Assembly: GCA_014529385.2 (NCBI GenBank)
Contig: CM043960.1
Span: 73,877,410-73,941,409 of the forward strand
Direction: 5' to 3'
Source of the DNA: Adiantum capillus-veneris
Lineage: Eukaryota; Streptophyta; Polypodiopsida; Polypodiales; Pteridaceae
DNA length: 64,000 nucleotides
Shown: piece after piece, positions 34,990-45,637 of the stretch
Layout: every line of letters begins with the position of its first letter
How positions within the stretch are numbered: position 1 is the stretch's first letter
Notes under the pieces: generated by a model
Databases searched by the model: none
What the model saw: only the letters and a program-made list of their open reading frames with translations
What the model was told of the DNA's origin: nothing
Position numbers and translations under genes: made by a program

Positions 34990-36044
34990 TCAAGTGCCAC
35001 TCCTCAATAGGCAAAGGAAGGAGCCCCTGAGCATTCCATGCAAGAAACACTTTTAGAAAAGACACAGAGATTGGCAAAACAAGTGATTAAAGAGCTTCAA
35101 GCCAGAATCATAATAGAAGACGAAAGCCATTGGAGAAAGGCTATGCAATGGGAGGTGTGTCTCTTACATTCAATCAATATTTATATTCTACGACCTACAA
35201 CAGTAAATGAAGAGTGGCACACATGCACCCTCCCATTACCACCAATTAGATATAAATGTCTGGGATGCAAAGCCGCCATTGAATAGGAGATGGCTGACCC
35301 AATGGTAGATAGCCAAAGTGGAGGACATGGCTTGGGAAACAGCCAAAATGGTTGATACACTAAATAAGAGCATCCTTCTCACTACAAAAAGATGTGACAT
35401 TTTTCCTAGTGCTAAGACTTAAGACATGGAGTCAGTTTGAAGCAGTGCAAAGATGACTACCCAACACTGCTAGGCCCAACAATAGATGAATGACTAGATG
35501 AGAAGTACATGTTACTTACTCCCACAGAGGAATTAAGTAGTATGAGGGTCTTGCAGACTTGTCCTGTCAGATACTGAGAAAGATTTGTTGAATGCGAACA
35601 ACATGTATCAATATGTATCATAAGGTACATGTCACCGACGCCCCTCGGATGTCATTTTTGGAGGCAACAAAGGGTTAGTCTATGACCTTAGTAAGCAATC
35701 AACTGAGTAGGTATTACATGATTTTTTTTCTTGATTGATATTCATGCCATCGTATTATATGAGTACCTTTGAGGAGGCTTTCTATACAAGATTTTTCACT
35801 TTAGAGACTGCTCGTCTTGAGCTTGAAGTCAATGCCTTGAGGCCACGTTTTGTCAGCTGCCATGCCATGGAGATGCATCATCAAGCTACATCCAGACCTT
35901 ATGCGCCCAAAGATATACAACTAGCACGAGAGTAGAGAGAAGGACTCAAGTGGATAGCAATTCGCCATCAACAGCATCACCCTACGATACAACAAGCACC
36001 TCAACATTGACTCATGTCAAGGGTGACATGAATTAGGAGGGGGG
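34990..36044 (+). pseudogene. Decayed 3' coding end of a second retroelement
   Basis: Open pieces at 35,038-35,286 (LAKQVIKELQARIIIEDES, HWRKAMQWE) and 35,735-35,935 (MSTFEEAFYTRFF, ARLELEVNALRPRF) are separated by stops. The second piece and its upstream DNA align with 378-560. It ends in the polypurine tract AGGAGGGGGG at 36,035-36,044 before an LTR. Same protein family as at 1-782; unidentified. Confidence 0.5.
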
Positions 36045-36045
36045 A

Positions 36046-36999
36046 GCACGGGAAGATTCCAACACTAAGATGCTCCACTTATGGTCTCACAAATTTTATA
36101 AACACTTGTAATTGGAAGCCTTTGTAATTTTCTCATCACAAATCCATTATATTTTTGTTAACATTTTATTTATGTGGACTTTGATGCTAAATGCTTTCAA
36201 ATTGTATCTAAAGTTAGATAACTTACCAGGCTAATCAATTATTTTAGAAGCCTTTCAACCCCGTACGTATGAGAACCTTAGCTAGGGTATAAAAGGCATT
36301 TTTTGTAACTATTTGAAACCCATTATCATTTACACTTAATGAAAGTAGAGATAAGGTTTTCTCTACATGCTGCGTGCGTACTTTGTATTTCATCTCTTCA
36401 CACCACATTGCATGATTACCATATCAAGAATCCGAGAACACCATCGTAGTTGTGAGAATGACTTTGTGTGGATAGCAGTATTGCAAGCATTTTGCGAGTT
36501 TTGAGCATCGTCTCTTGTGATCTTCGTAGTGACATATCTCTTAAACTGAGTGTCATTTTGCATATCCGGTTATTGATTTAGATTCCTGACGCTTGGGAGC
36601 ACATGTTAGGTGCATCAAACTCTAGTTTTAGTGACCTATACTTTGCATCTGTAAAAAAATCGTGATTTTTTCCATATTGTAGATTTAAGATTTGATGATT
36701 TAGATATCTTTGTGACATTGCAAGGATAGTGCCCACTAAGTTTTGTGACATTTAGAGTTGATTTGCTGTTGTTTTTGCTTGTTGATGTGTGAAGGATTGT
36801 AGAGATGGAAAAACAGGTTTTTGTGGTTAGAGTGCACATAGATAGTCTTAACAAAGTGTCTCATGTTCAGACGACAGATTGACAACCTCTTAGTGTGCCT
36901 CCATGCCCTAGTTGAGCCACTTGCTTTCAAGATTGACATTTTGTTCTTGGGTCCATCTCCTCTTAAGATGTGATAGGTGATTATAAAACCGCCCAAACA
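36046..36999 (+). repeat. 3' LTR of the second retroelement relic
   Basis: Follows the purine tract; TATA box TATAAAAGGC near 36,290 is followed by ATTTTTTGTAA as in the LTRs at 783 and 55,611. The right end, CCCAAACA at 36,999, abuts an opposite-strand gag relic, so this element was probably inserted into it. The left TG is mutated and the start is approximate. Confidence 0.6.
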
Positions 37000-37004
37000 T
37001 AGCT

Positions 37005-38560
37005 CCTTCAAAAGATCTTTCTCTCCATAAATCTCACAACTATTTTTAAATCATTGGCCTCCTTGGTACACTCTTCTAGGGTTCTACAATGCTTGGTCTA
37101 AATGTCCTTTTTGAGATGTTTGTTCAGTAATTCTTTAAGGAAAATTGACATAAATATCTCTTCCATTGTTAGTTTGTTTTTAGGACATCTATCCACCTAT
37201 TGTTTCAACCTTGTGGTTGCATCTCTAGCATACTCTTTCTCTTTCTATTTGAACTTATGGATTAGAAACAGAGTATTGTGTTTGATACCTCTCTTCGTGA
37301 ACTCTTTGACAAATTCTCTCATAAGGTCATCAACATTGTCGAATTGCTTCATTGTCAGTGGTTGAAATGACATCAAGGCCTTGTATTTCAAAGTTAATAA
37401 AAAACATTCAAAATGTATATAGAAGTTTGTTACTTGTTCACCTCTCCATATTCTTTTGAATATTGCAACATAAAAATAAGGATTCCGTGAGCCTGTGTAA
37501 GGTCTTTTGACCAGTTTTTGTAGCTGAGATGGTCTCAAAATTCTAGCACGTTTTGGTATGTACTTGGATACCATGTTCTTTCTAAAACCCTCTCATGGTG
37601 ATAAAGTAGTTCAGGTGGCCTTGTACTAGACTCATAACCACATTTCAATTCCATTCTCCCTAGAATAGTATCTCTAAATCTTACAATTCTCGCTATAGAT
37701 TCTGCTACTCGAGTCTTTTCTTCAAATGTATGGCCATGAGAAGTTTTAGCTACTTTGTAGTGCAAAGCTCTTCTTGATGGTTCCCTATTTACACTTTGCG
37801 GTCTTGAGGGGGTATTTAAATCTATCATAGGAGTCCCTCCTTGGGTGTGAGTTCTTATCTCTTTCATAGGTACTTCTGTGAATACCTATCCATATTATAA
37901 AAGAACATAATCTTGTTGGCGTGGTCCCTATGGAACACATACAAGACCTTCTTGTTCTCAAACATGTCTTTACTCTCACAATAGCATCAACCCTCTTGAA
38001 GAATCTAAAAGAATCTATAGCGTCCGCTTTCATCCAGCACAATCTCATGAAATGATCATCAATTTGAGCATGAGTGAACAAATTTAGACCCATCCTCTAG
38101 TGGCAATGGACATGTCTTATGTATAAAGCATTTTGTTTTGATAAGATCACCTAGCCCATTTTGTCTAATTATCAAGATTAATGGCTACTTCATAAGTCAC
38201 TCCCTTCTTATATGTGTACATGTTCCCAATTGGATTGACTAGTTGTTGGTACTCAATATTCATTACCCTATCTTCGATCCTTATCGCTTTAGCTCCCCTA
38301 GGATCATCATAGATATTTGCTCCCAAGTCATTTTGATACTGGAATACTAAGTCCATCTTATAATCAATGGACCCTACACCAAGTGCATTGCTACTATTGG
38401 GGACATTGACACCATTTCCTTTCTATTAGAAGCCATTATATAAAAGCTAAAGTCAGATGATGTATCAAACACATATTCTTCAACAATGGGCTCTAGAACT
38501 TCCACTTGCTCTACAAGAGAACCTTGGTTAATACTCTCTTTTGAGGATACTTTTCTCTAG
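37005..38560 (-). pseudogene. Gag relic on the - strand, same family as 58,970
   Basis: Open pieces of 60-110 codons in several frames. The best block, AIFKRIWRGEQVTNF through FDNVDDLMREFVKEF and GIKHNTLFLIHKFK, lines up residue by residue with FRRVMRAEEVSDFA, FETLDELFEEFIEEF and GIAHNTISQIHRFK at 59,545-59,770. Further down, KHCRTLEECTKEANDL matches the following gag segment of that element. The upstream (higher coordinate) part includes VLEPIVEEYVFDTSSD at about 38,470-38,520. Dead fragment. Confidence 0.75.
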
Positions 38561-38793
38561 GTATCTTGTGGTCTTTTCTCCTGATTTGTAAAGATTTCTT
38601 GAACTCAAAAACATGAACTTTTGTCGACTTAACAAATGGCAATACAAGAAACTTGATCAACTTACGTGTCAAGCCCTAATTCTATTGATTAGAGTCTAAG
38701 TTCTTTTGTGAACTAGACAAATATCTCAATTGTAAGCTTAAGACTAAGTTAGGATTATATATTCTCTGTGTATGAGTACTATCTTTGACCTAT

Positions 38794-39095
38794 TGTTAAC
38801 CCTCACGGCACACGGACACCCTATCGCTTACGATGGACGCGTATTATGTATTATTTAGAGTCAGGTACCGGGCTTGTCGGACCAATAGGAAAAGGGTAAG
38901 ACTGATCGCCGATGACAGGTGCACTCTAACTGGGACATTCAAGGGATTAGTTGGCTAAGCATGGGCGCCCAAGTGTGAATGGGGTGAGCTCCTATAAAAG
39001 CCAACTAAACCTAATTTTTACTCATTCTCTCATTTGTGCAATAGAAGAGTGCTCTTGCTCCATCTCCATCTCCATCTTCTTCTTCTTCACCTCCT

Positions 39096-39126
<31 letters not shown>

Positions 39127-39376
39127 GAGAGTGTGTGTGCGATCGAGCATTACGAAGGCCCGACGGCGGCGAAGCGGTTGAGCGCGGCACGACTGCAGCT
39201 TCTTCTTCATCGCGGCGAGGAATCCACCACGAAGGCGAGCGTAGAGCGGCGAGTGACACACCCTTTGCTCTCTTGAGCTTGTTAGTTTAGGCTTGTTGTG
39301 TGCTTGGAGCCGTTTGTGGCTCGCATACGGTGTATTGGCAAGTCCCTTGCTTCGACAGTGCGGCAAGGAGGGCACA
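38794..39376 (+). repeat. 5' LTR of the gag-protease element
   Basis: 583 bp, TGTTAACC...GGCACA. A CCTATAAAAGCC promoter-like box lies at about 38,990-39,001, and a (GT)n(GA)n tract follows at 39,095-39,126. Inner end abuts the primer site. Confidence 0.95.
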
Positions 39377-39380
39377 TTTT

Positions 39381-39398
39381 TGGCGCCGCTGCCGGGAA
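39381..39398 (+). promoter_or_regulatory. Primer site for tRNA-Asp
   Basis: TGGCGCCGCTGCCGGGAA, four bases after the LTR, matches the complement of the plant tRNA-Asp 3' end (TGGCGCCGTTGCCGGGGA) except at two positions. tRNA-Asp priming is typical of Athila-type elements. Confidence 0.88.
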
Positions 39399-40453
39399 TA
39401 TGCCCTACACCAAGCTCGGTTAGCACTTTACGCTTTCTTGTGGTGCAATTTCTATCATAGGAAAGGCAAGGAATGAGTGTGTGTAGTTGTGTGGAGATTT
39501 CTGTTTTTGCGTTTTCTACATTTTCTGGTTTGCACTGCACAGTTAGCATTTCTTGCGTTTTTGCATTTTCTGCATTTTCTGGTTCTGTCAAGTTTCAATT
39601 TCTGCAATTTTCTGCGTTTTCTGTGTTAAATTTTCTGTCAAGTTTCAATTTCTGCAATTTTTTGGGTTTTCTGTGTTAAATTTTCTGTCAAGTTCGAATT
39701 TTCTGCAATTTCTTGCGTTTTTTCAATTTCTGCAATTTCTGTGCGTTTTCAATTTTCTGCATTTCTTGCATTTCAATTTCTGCAATTTGTGCAATTTCAA
39801 TTCCTGCAATTTCTGCATTTCAATTCCTGCAATTTCTGTGCGTTTTTAATTTTCTACAATTTCTGTGTTTTCTGCATTTTAAATTGAAAAAAAAAATTGA
39901 AAAAAATAAATAAATAATAATAATAAAAAATCGGAAAATAAAAACGCGAGTGAGCGGGCGGTGAAATTTTTCGAAAATAAAAAACATGACTCTTAAACGG
40001 ACGGGTTGGTTTGTATAAAAGATAGATCGGGATCGTGATCATAAGCCCAGGCCCAGGCCCAGGCCCAGGCCCAGGCCTCAGTCTTATGATGTATACTAGA
40101 CTCACTCTTATATATATACCCTACTCCCTCAAGAGGGAATGAGAGCATGTGGGACAAGTCCTCCACTCTCCTCCTTTCTCTTCCCACTTGCACCCTTAGA
40201 CTTTCTAGTTTGGGCCTAGTTCCCTACTGGAAATTGACAGTTTTAGGGATTCCGAGAGCATAGAGTGACCAAACGGAGGGCTGTAAAGCACGGCACGACC
40301 CTCTGACCGATACGCTCGTTTCAAGCTATCACACGGCCCATTCCACGACACGCTCTAAAAAATCTAGCAAAAAAAACAAACAAAAAACACGCTAAAAACT
40401 AGTCACAAGGCCTCTTAGAGCAGCTTTTTGACACCTTAGGGTATCAAAAGCAC
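39399..40453 (+). other. Leader with T-rich minisatellite and GGCCCA repeat
   Basis: From about 39,480 to 39,890 the sequence is made of imperfect repeats of TTTCTGCAATTTCTG and TTTTCTGTGTTAAATTTTCTG, followed by an A-rich stretch. At 40,045-40,078 a hexamer CCAGGC is repeated about five times between inverted ATCATAAG and CTTATGAT. No conserved frame; start codons upstream of 40,454 are few. Confidence 0.7.
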
Positions 40454-42796
40454 ATGCACCTACGCTCTGGGCGGGTGCTAGAACACGAGCATATTGAGGG
40501 TGCCTCTGTTCATACGGACACCCATTACCCATCCACGATAAGCTCTAGACCCTCAGCGGGGACACAAGGTAGCACCACCGAAGACCCTAAAATAGCCGCT
40601 AGTGATTCCTCCTCCGACTCAGAAATCATGGAAGCATGCCCTACCCAAAACACTGAGAGAGAAGGCCATGCACCTCTCGAAGCTCCACAGCCTAGTACTA
40701 GTATGTTTAGCCGTTTCATGGAAACATTAGGTAGAGCTACTCGCTCGGAACCTGATGCAAATGAAGCACACGAAGGGGGTGGGGAAGTGGACTCTCCTTT
40801 CACATCGCACGTGGACCCCACACCCCCAAAGAGTGTCCATATGGATATCCTACCAACTTCTTACCAAGAAGGCCCTGTTGAGCTGCCTCCTTCAGAAGTT
40901 CCCTCTAGAGTACCGTTGGTGACAAGTAAAACCACGGGGAGCAACATTGCTTCTACCTCACAAGAAACCATTAACACGTCGACTTTAGAAGGATTGTTCA
41001 TTAATGACCATTGGACATACGACCTCCACATTGAGGTGTTGACGGATCTACACTCTGGCCATGCCTACCATGTAGGATGGATAGAGATTGTACAATCCAC
41101 CTCTAGTGCCACGAGCATCGAAGATCAACAGAAAATGATCTGTAATGTTATCCATGGCATTATTCAATCAGAAAGGCAAAACCGAGGGGTAAATATACTC
41201 TCAACTGGCCCCATGAGATTTTTGGATACGAGCAAGGCTCAACAGCCTACTCTATCACAAATGGAGACTCCTCTAATGAGCCCCATGGACCCATCTTACG
41301 TCATTTCACCTGGGATCTCTATGCAATCTGAGCCTCCGAGCGACAACTTTAGCTTTCCTAACTTGGCTCAACCCTCTATTAAGGAAAACACAGTGCTCAC
41401 TCCAGGGATAAGCCTGACAGAGAATGTACCGATGACATCTACGGTTAGCGCAGTGCCACTACCTAGTGTCGTAGTACCTAATATGGGGCCTCGACCATAT
41501 GTGCCTCTAGCCCCTTATGCACACATGGCCCCCCCCACACCTCCAATTGTACCACTTGCTTATGCTCCTCGAGTGCCGCTCCCTAGCCCTTATCCGAGTG
41601 GACCTATGCCCGGTTATGTTCCATATCCTGCATCATCCACATATATGCCAAGACCGGCACCCGTCCCTCTCCCACATATGATTCCAAGAGTACCTCCACC
41701 GGCCCTGCCTCCTCACATAGGTGACTTGGCAGCGTTTGCTCAAACCATAGGTCGATCTATCGTGGAAAATATGCGTCACGCATCTGATAGAGAGCCTAGA
41801 AGGAAGGCAGTACAAATTGCCAAACTCACGCAAAAATTCAATCGGGAAGAAGATGCTAGAAAACACATTGAAGTGTTTGAACAAGTATGTGATTCCTTAG
41901 GGGAACGCAACGAACTACATAAGTGCAATGCCTTAAGCTTGACATTAAGTGGGAAGGCTGGAGATTGGTATAGAACCCTAAGGGTGGACGAGAAAACAAT
42001 CTACCCTACCCTTCGAAGGTTTTTTCTAAAGGAGTACATACGAGAAGGTGTGCTTTGGGGTGTAGCATCTCAGCTACAGAAGGCCGAACGTAAGGAAGGA
42101 GAGACAGTAAGGGACTTCATTAGTCGTCTAAAGCACTTAAACTCTCGCTGCCCTGTAAATGAGCGCTTCAACAATAACCAACTGCTTGATCGATTCATTC
42201 GAGGGTTGAGGAATGAAGGAATCTATAATGGACTAGTGATTAGAGGTATCACAACCTGGGAAGATGTCACTGCCAATGCAATCCAATTAGAGGACAACTT
42301 GATGATAGCAGGCATGAGGGTGTCTACTGACACGAGATCCACTAGCTCACAAGCCATTGAGTATGAACCCATGACTGCAAAGCCCATTGCCAATGAGCCA
42401 AAGGTATTTGAGACATTCTTGACAGACCTCACCAAGGCAATCCAAGAGTCTCTTAAGGATAATCGACCCCCTCAAAATAGTCACTTGTATCCAAGAAGGG
42501 AGCAACAATGGTGTTCCACTTGCTTAGGTCCACATAGCACTAGTGAGTGCCCTACGTTTAGAGTAAAATTTAATGGAACTTGCAACGCATGTGGTAGGTA
42601 TGGTCACCAAGCTAAGGATTTTTTAATGATCAAACGTATGATGGCAAATAGACCACCTGTAGCCTGGACGGATGCGCCTCGAGCTCCTGTATTGATGCCT
42701 ACTCCACCTGTTGAGCAACTACCGCAACACATGGTCCCTAGATCTCAAAATGTTGTACAAGCTACACCGCTACCACCTCCTGTGCTAGGACCTTAG
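40454..42796 (+). CDS. Gag polyprotein of the gag-protease element
   Basis: 780 codons from ATG (MHLRSGRVL, the typical start of Athila/Tat-like gag). Residues 1-330 are Ser/Thr/Pro-rich and acidic; 330-425 are very proline-rich (PPHIG at the end). Residues about 445-620 are the retrotransposon gag core: HIEVFEQVCDSLGE, LTLSGKAGDWYRTL, LRRFFLKEYIREG, VRDFISRLKHLNSRCP and LLDRFIRGLRNEGIYN. Two zinc knuckles follow at about 680-725: CSTCLGPHSTSEC and CNACGRYGHQAKDF, the second missing its last cysteine. The frame ends at TAG 42,794-42,796, but the same frame continues in the next two entries, so the stop looks like a CAG-to-TAG change. Confidence 0.9.
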   Translation: MHLRSGRVLEHEHIEGASVHTDTHYPSTISSRPSAGTQGSTTEDPKIAASDSSSDSEIMEACPTQNTEREGHAPLEAPQPSTSMFSRFMETLGRATRSEPDANEAHEGGGEVDSPFTSHVDPTPPKSVHMDILPTSYQEGPVELPPSEVPSRVPLVTSKTTGSNIASTSQETINTSTLEGLFINDHWTYDLHIEVLTDLHSGHAYHVGWIEIVQSTSSATSIEDQQKMICNVIHGIIQSERQNRGVNILSTGPMRFLDTSKAQQPTLSQMETPLMSPMDPSYVISPGISMQSEPPSDNFSFPNLAQPSIKENTVLTPGISLTENVPMTSTVSAVPLPSVVVPNMGPRPYVPLAPYAHMAPPTPPIVPLAYAPRVPLPSPYPSGPMPGYVPYPASSTYMPRPAPVPLPHMIPRVPPPALPPHIGDLAAFAQTIGRSIVENMRHASDREPRRKAVQIAKLTQKFNREEDARKHIEVFEQVCDSLGERNELHKCNALSLTLSGKAGDWYRTLRVDEKTIYPTLRRFFLKEYIREGVLWGVASQLQKAERKEGETVRDFISRLKHLNSRCPVNERFNNNQLLDRFIRGLRNEGIYNGLVIRGITTWEDVTANAIQLEDNLMIAGMRVSTDTRSTSSQAIEYEPMTAKPIANEPKVFETFLTDLTKAIQESLKDNRPPQNSHLYPRREQQWCSTCLGPHSTSECPTFRVKFNGTCNACGRYGHQAKDFLMIKRMMANRPPVAWTDAPRAPVLMPTPPVEQLPQHMVPRSQNVVQATPLPPPVLGP

Positions 42797-44266
42797 CCCC
42801 CGCATCCAAGAGTCGCCCCTAATAACCAAGTGGGTTGCGAGCCATCAAATGCTTATCCAGATGGCTGTGAGGAGGAAATAGACACTAGTATTGCCTACGG
42901 ACTTGATACATTGGAAGAGTGTCCTATATACTACATGGAAGATTGTTGGGGGCAAGTCAAGCCGGTTTATCAAGCTGCTACTCTCGCATCCAGAGGTCAA
43001 AATATCAACACCCAGGCTAGGAGGACACCTCTTCAATGCTACGAGTGTGGTGGACCACATCGAGCAGCGGAGTGCCCTATTAGGCTGCAAAAGAATGCTG
43101 CACAGATGCAAGTGAATCAAGGGAGCACGTCTGCAATGCCAATACTCACATGTAATCGTTGTGGCATAGATCACTTGATTGCCCAATGCCCTTATAACCC
43201 AAATGCGCCTAAAATCACACCCTTGAATTTGGTCAAAATTGCTAGTGTGACATCGCCAATACCACCCGTCGCACCCGCTTATGCGATTACACGGTCCATG
43301 CTTCAAGGGTTAGGCTATATCCTCGAAGAGAGAGATACCGCGTCAGTTATCCAAGCAAAGAAAAAGAAGACACAAAGGAAGAAGTCGCAGAATACGGAAA
43401 ATTCAAAGCCAAGTTCCAAAACAAACATAGGAACAGGAGATGACCCCATGTATATGAATGACCTTGAGGATGATTCAGATTCAGTCGAGACAATGGAGAC
43501 TAGAACCAATACCACAAAGACAAAGACCGACAAAGAAAACCGTAACATGGAACCAAATGAAAACCGAATAAGAGAAAATCATAAAGAGCCTCTGAAAACA
43601 CCACAAGTGTTTCCAAATCCAATCCAAGACCCCCAAGATAAACCGCAGGGGCAAAAAGGGAAAAATCGTAAAAAGAAGATTGGGACGTACCCAAACCCAG
43701 TAGACGAGATTGAGCAGGTGAAACATCTAAAAGGTTTAGTGGAGGAGACTCAAAGGAAACTAGAACCAGAACCCATGCATGTCAAAATTCATGACACAGT
43801 GTTTCCCACGCAAGTTTATCCACCCCACATGAACCATAGACCGTTAGCCATATCTAGTATCATCCAAGAAGGGAGTGAGGATGGGACATCAGAAAGTGAG
43901 CATACACCCTTCTTGTTGGAAAGGATGTTTAACGAAGGAATACCTGATCCCATTGAGGAATATGAGATTCCATCCTCACCAGTTCCTAGTCAAGGACCTA
44001 CACCCTGCAAAACGCCAATGAATGTTGCCAAACTAGTGGACTTCATGTCTTCTGAGGTCCGAACCACGATCATAGCAAAGCTGTATGGAGATCCTGAGTT
44101 ATTCCTTGCACTTCGAGCATTCCTTAACGGAGAGCTACGAACGGGATTACCGCAGTTTGCGCAACCAAATAGGCCTGACTCGATTATGATTGATGAGGAA
44201 AATCATGTGCAATCACTTGACTTAGATGGACATGAGTCTGTGATCGAGGTACCCATTAACGAATAA
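42797..44266 (+). CDS. Continuation: zinc knuckles and Lys/Glu-rich linker
   Basis: Same frame as the gag, starting just after its stop; the first ATG of its own is at 42,830 in a poor position for independent translation. It holds two more short-spaced knuckles, CYECGGPHRAAEC (about 43,036) and CNRCGIDHLIAQC (about 43,150), pattern CX2CX3HX4C. Then come a basic-acidic low complexity linker (KKKKTQRKKSQNTENSK) and a segment FMSSEVRTTIIAKLYGDPE. It ends with TAA at 44,264-44,266, again consistent with CAA to TAA. Probably part of one polyprotein; RNA binding is inferred from the knuckles. Confidence 0.8.
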   Translation, partial: PPHPRVAPNNQVGCEPSNAYPDGCEEEIDTSIAYGLDTLEECPIYYMEDCWGQVKPVYQAATLASRGQNINTQARRTPLQCYECGGPHRAAECPIRLQKNAAQMQVNQGSTSAMPILTCNRCGIDHLIAQCPYNPNAPKITPLNLVKIASVTSPIPPVAPAYAITRSMLQGLGYILEERDTASVIQAKKKKTQRKKSQNTENSKPSSKTNIGTGDDPMYMNDLEDDSDSVETMETRTNTTKTKTDKENRNMEPNENRIRENHKEPLKTPQVFPNPIQDPQDKPQGQKGKNRKKKIGTYPNPVDEIEQVKHLKGLVEETQRKLEPEPMHVKIHDTVFPTQVYPPHMNHRPLAISSIIQEGSEDGTSESEHTPFLLERMFNEGIPDPIEEYEIPSSPVPSQGPTPCKTPMNVAKLVDFMSSEVRTTIIAKLYGDPELFLALRAFLNGELRTGLPQFAQPNRPDSIMIDEENHVQSLDLDGHESVIEVPINE

Positions 44267-45637
44267 GGGCAGTATTTTGAAGGCGTCGAGTCTAATGCGA
44301 CCCTACCCATCACTACCAAGGGATTAACTATAAAGGGAATTCTTGATGGTGGTGCGGGAGTTAGCATCGTTACAAAAGATTGTTGGGAATCCATGGGAAA
44401 ACCCCGCCTCAGTGTTACTAACATTGTGGTAAAGATGGAAAATGGTACCATAGCCAAACCTATGGGGATGCTCAAGGATCTTAAGATCAAAGTTCTAGGA
44501 CACAAGGTACGACATACGTTCATTGTAATGGATTTCTCTAAACACCTTATGTCATATGAAATGATTTTAGGACGACCATTCATGAGGGAAGCACAAATGG
44601 TTCATGATTGGTCTAAAAATCATGTCTATTTGCAATTCCAAGACTCTGTCCTTAGAGTGGATTTGGTGACTGGTAAGGTACACCCCTTAGGGAGTAAAAC
44701 CATTATTGATCATCGCTCTGACACCACAGTTCACTCGGCCCCACTACAATATTGTTACACTTGTAAGAAGGATACAGACATTGGCCACGATTCTCCTTAC
44801 ATGGATGTGTTACCGGGTATGACGGAATTAGACAACGTAGAATGGGTACACCTAGCATCAACCATAGACACTTGGGGAAACAGGGGGACGACCTGGGTAA
44901 CACCTGAGGGGTATGAAATGCCTATACCCTTAAATATGCTACAAGCAATGCATATCCCTTCCGACAAGACTCATCCTAATGTAACAAAGAAAACATACAA
45001 GTGGGTCCCTAAAGCTTCTTTAGTGACCATAGATAGTGCTAAAAAACAGAAGCCTTGTAAGAAACGTACCACTCGCTCCAATAAAAGTAAGAAAATGTTG
45101 CGATGGATCCCTAAACGACTATTGGAAGCCCAAGGCTACTATCAAGGAAATGATCAAATCTCGGTGCCAAAACGTAGATTGTGCTCTTACCTATCACCTG
45201 ACCCAAGTGAGCCCAATCCCGTCGCTCCAAAACGAATCAATGATTGTGAAAAGAAAAAAATCACAGAATGCTACACACCCGCTCCCGAGCTAGTTTGGGT
45301 ACCAAAGAAAGAACGATTTGTTCCACCTAGCTCAGGAAGGGGGGAGTCCCATGAAGATTCTAGCTCCTCATGTAATACATCCATAGAGGTAAAAGCTTCT
45401 ACACAGCCTCCATCTATAGTAGTGGACCTCCATGAAGCTACCAAAGAATCCACACCTCCCAGTGTTCAAGAATCACCTGATGAACCACTTCAAGTTCGAT
45501 CCTGGGAGAGTACCTTACCACCCTTGCAACTTGACAAGGCACCTAGGGTAATAGAAAACTACTGGCAAAAATCCTCACCTATTACCAACTGGAACAATTG
45601 GTTTCAAAGGGTGACAAGCTCATTTCAAACGGTATGA
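44267..45637 (+). CDS. Continuation: aspartic protease and W-V/I-P-K tail
   Basis: Still the same frame. TLPITTKGLTIKGILDGGAG at about 44,300-44,360 is the protease active site, but with D-G-G in place of D-S/T-G; VRHTFIVMDF and MILGRPFM complete the fold. An ATG at 44,393 lies after the active site, so a protein started there would be inactive. From about 44,990 the tail carries KWVPKAS, RWIPKRL and VWVPKKE plus weaker VPKRR and APKRI, in a Lys- and Pro-rich background. It ends TATGA at 45,637; no RT follows. Confidence 0.85.
   Translation, partial: GQYFEGVESNATLPITTKGLTIKGILDGGAGVSIVTKDCWESMGKPRLSVTNIVVKMENGTIAKPMGMLKDLKIKVLGHKVRHTFIVMDFSKHLMSYEMILGRPFMREAQMVHDWSKNHVYLQFQDSVLRVDLVTGKVHPLGSKTIIDHRSDTTVHSAPLQYCYTCKKDTDIGHDSPYMDVLPGMTELDNVEWVHLASTIDTWGNRGTTWVTPEGYEMPIPLNMLQAMHIPSDKTHPNVTKKTYKWVPKASLVTIDSAKKQKPCKKRTTRSNKSKKMLRWIPKRLLEAQGYYQGNDQISVPKRRLCSYLSPDPSEPNPVAPKRINDCEKKKITECYTPAPELVWVPKKERFVPPSSGRGESHEDSSSSCNTSIEVKASTQPPSIVVDLHEATKESTPPSVQESPDEPLQVRSWESTLPPLQLDKAPRVIENYWQKSSPITNWNNWFQRVTSSFQTV

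Noticed and set aside
39034-39276. Open frames within the LTRs at 39 kb and 47.5 kb
   Set aside because: They arise from GT/GA and TCTTCT simple repeats and are present in both LTRs by descent.
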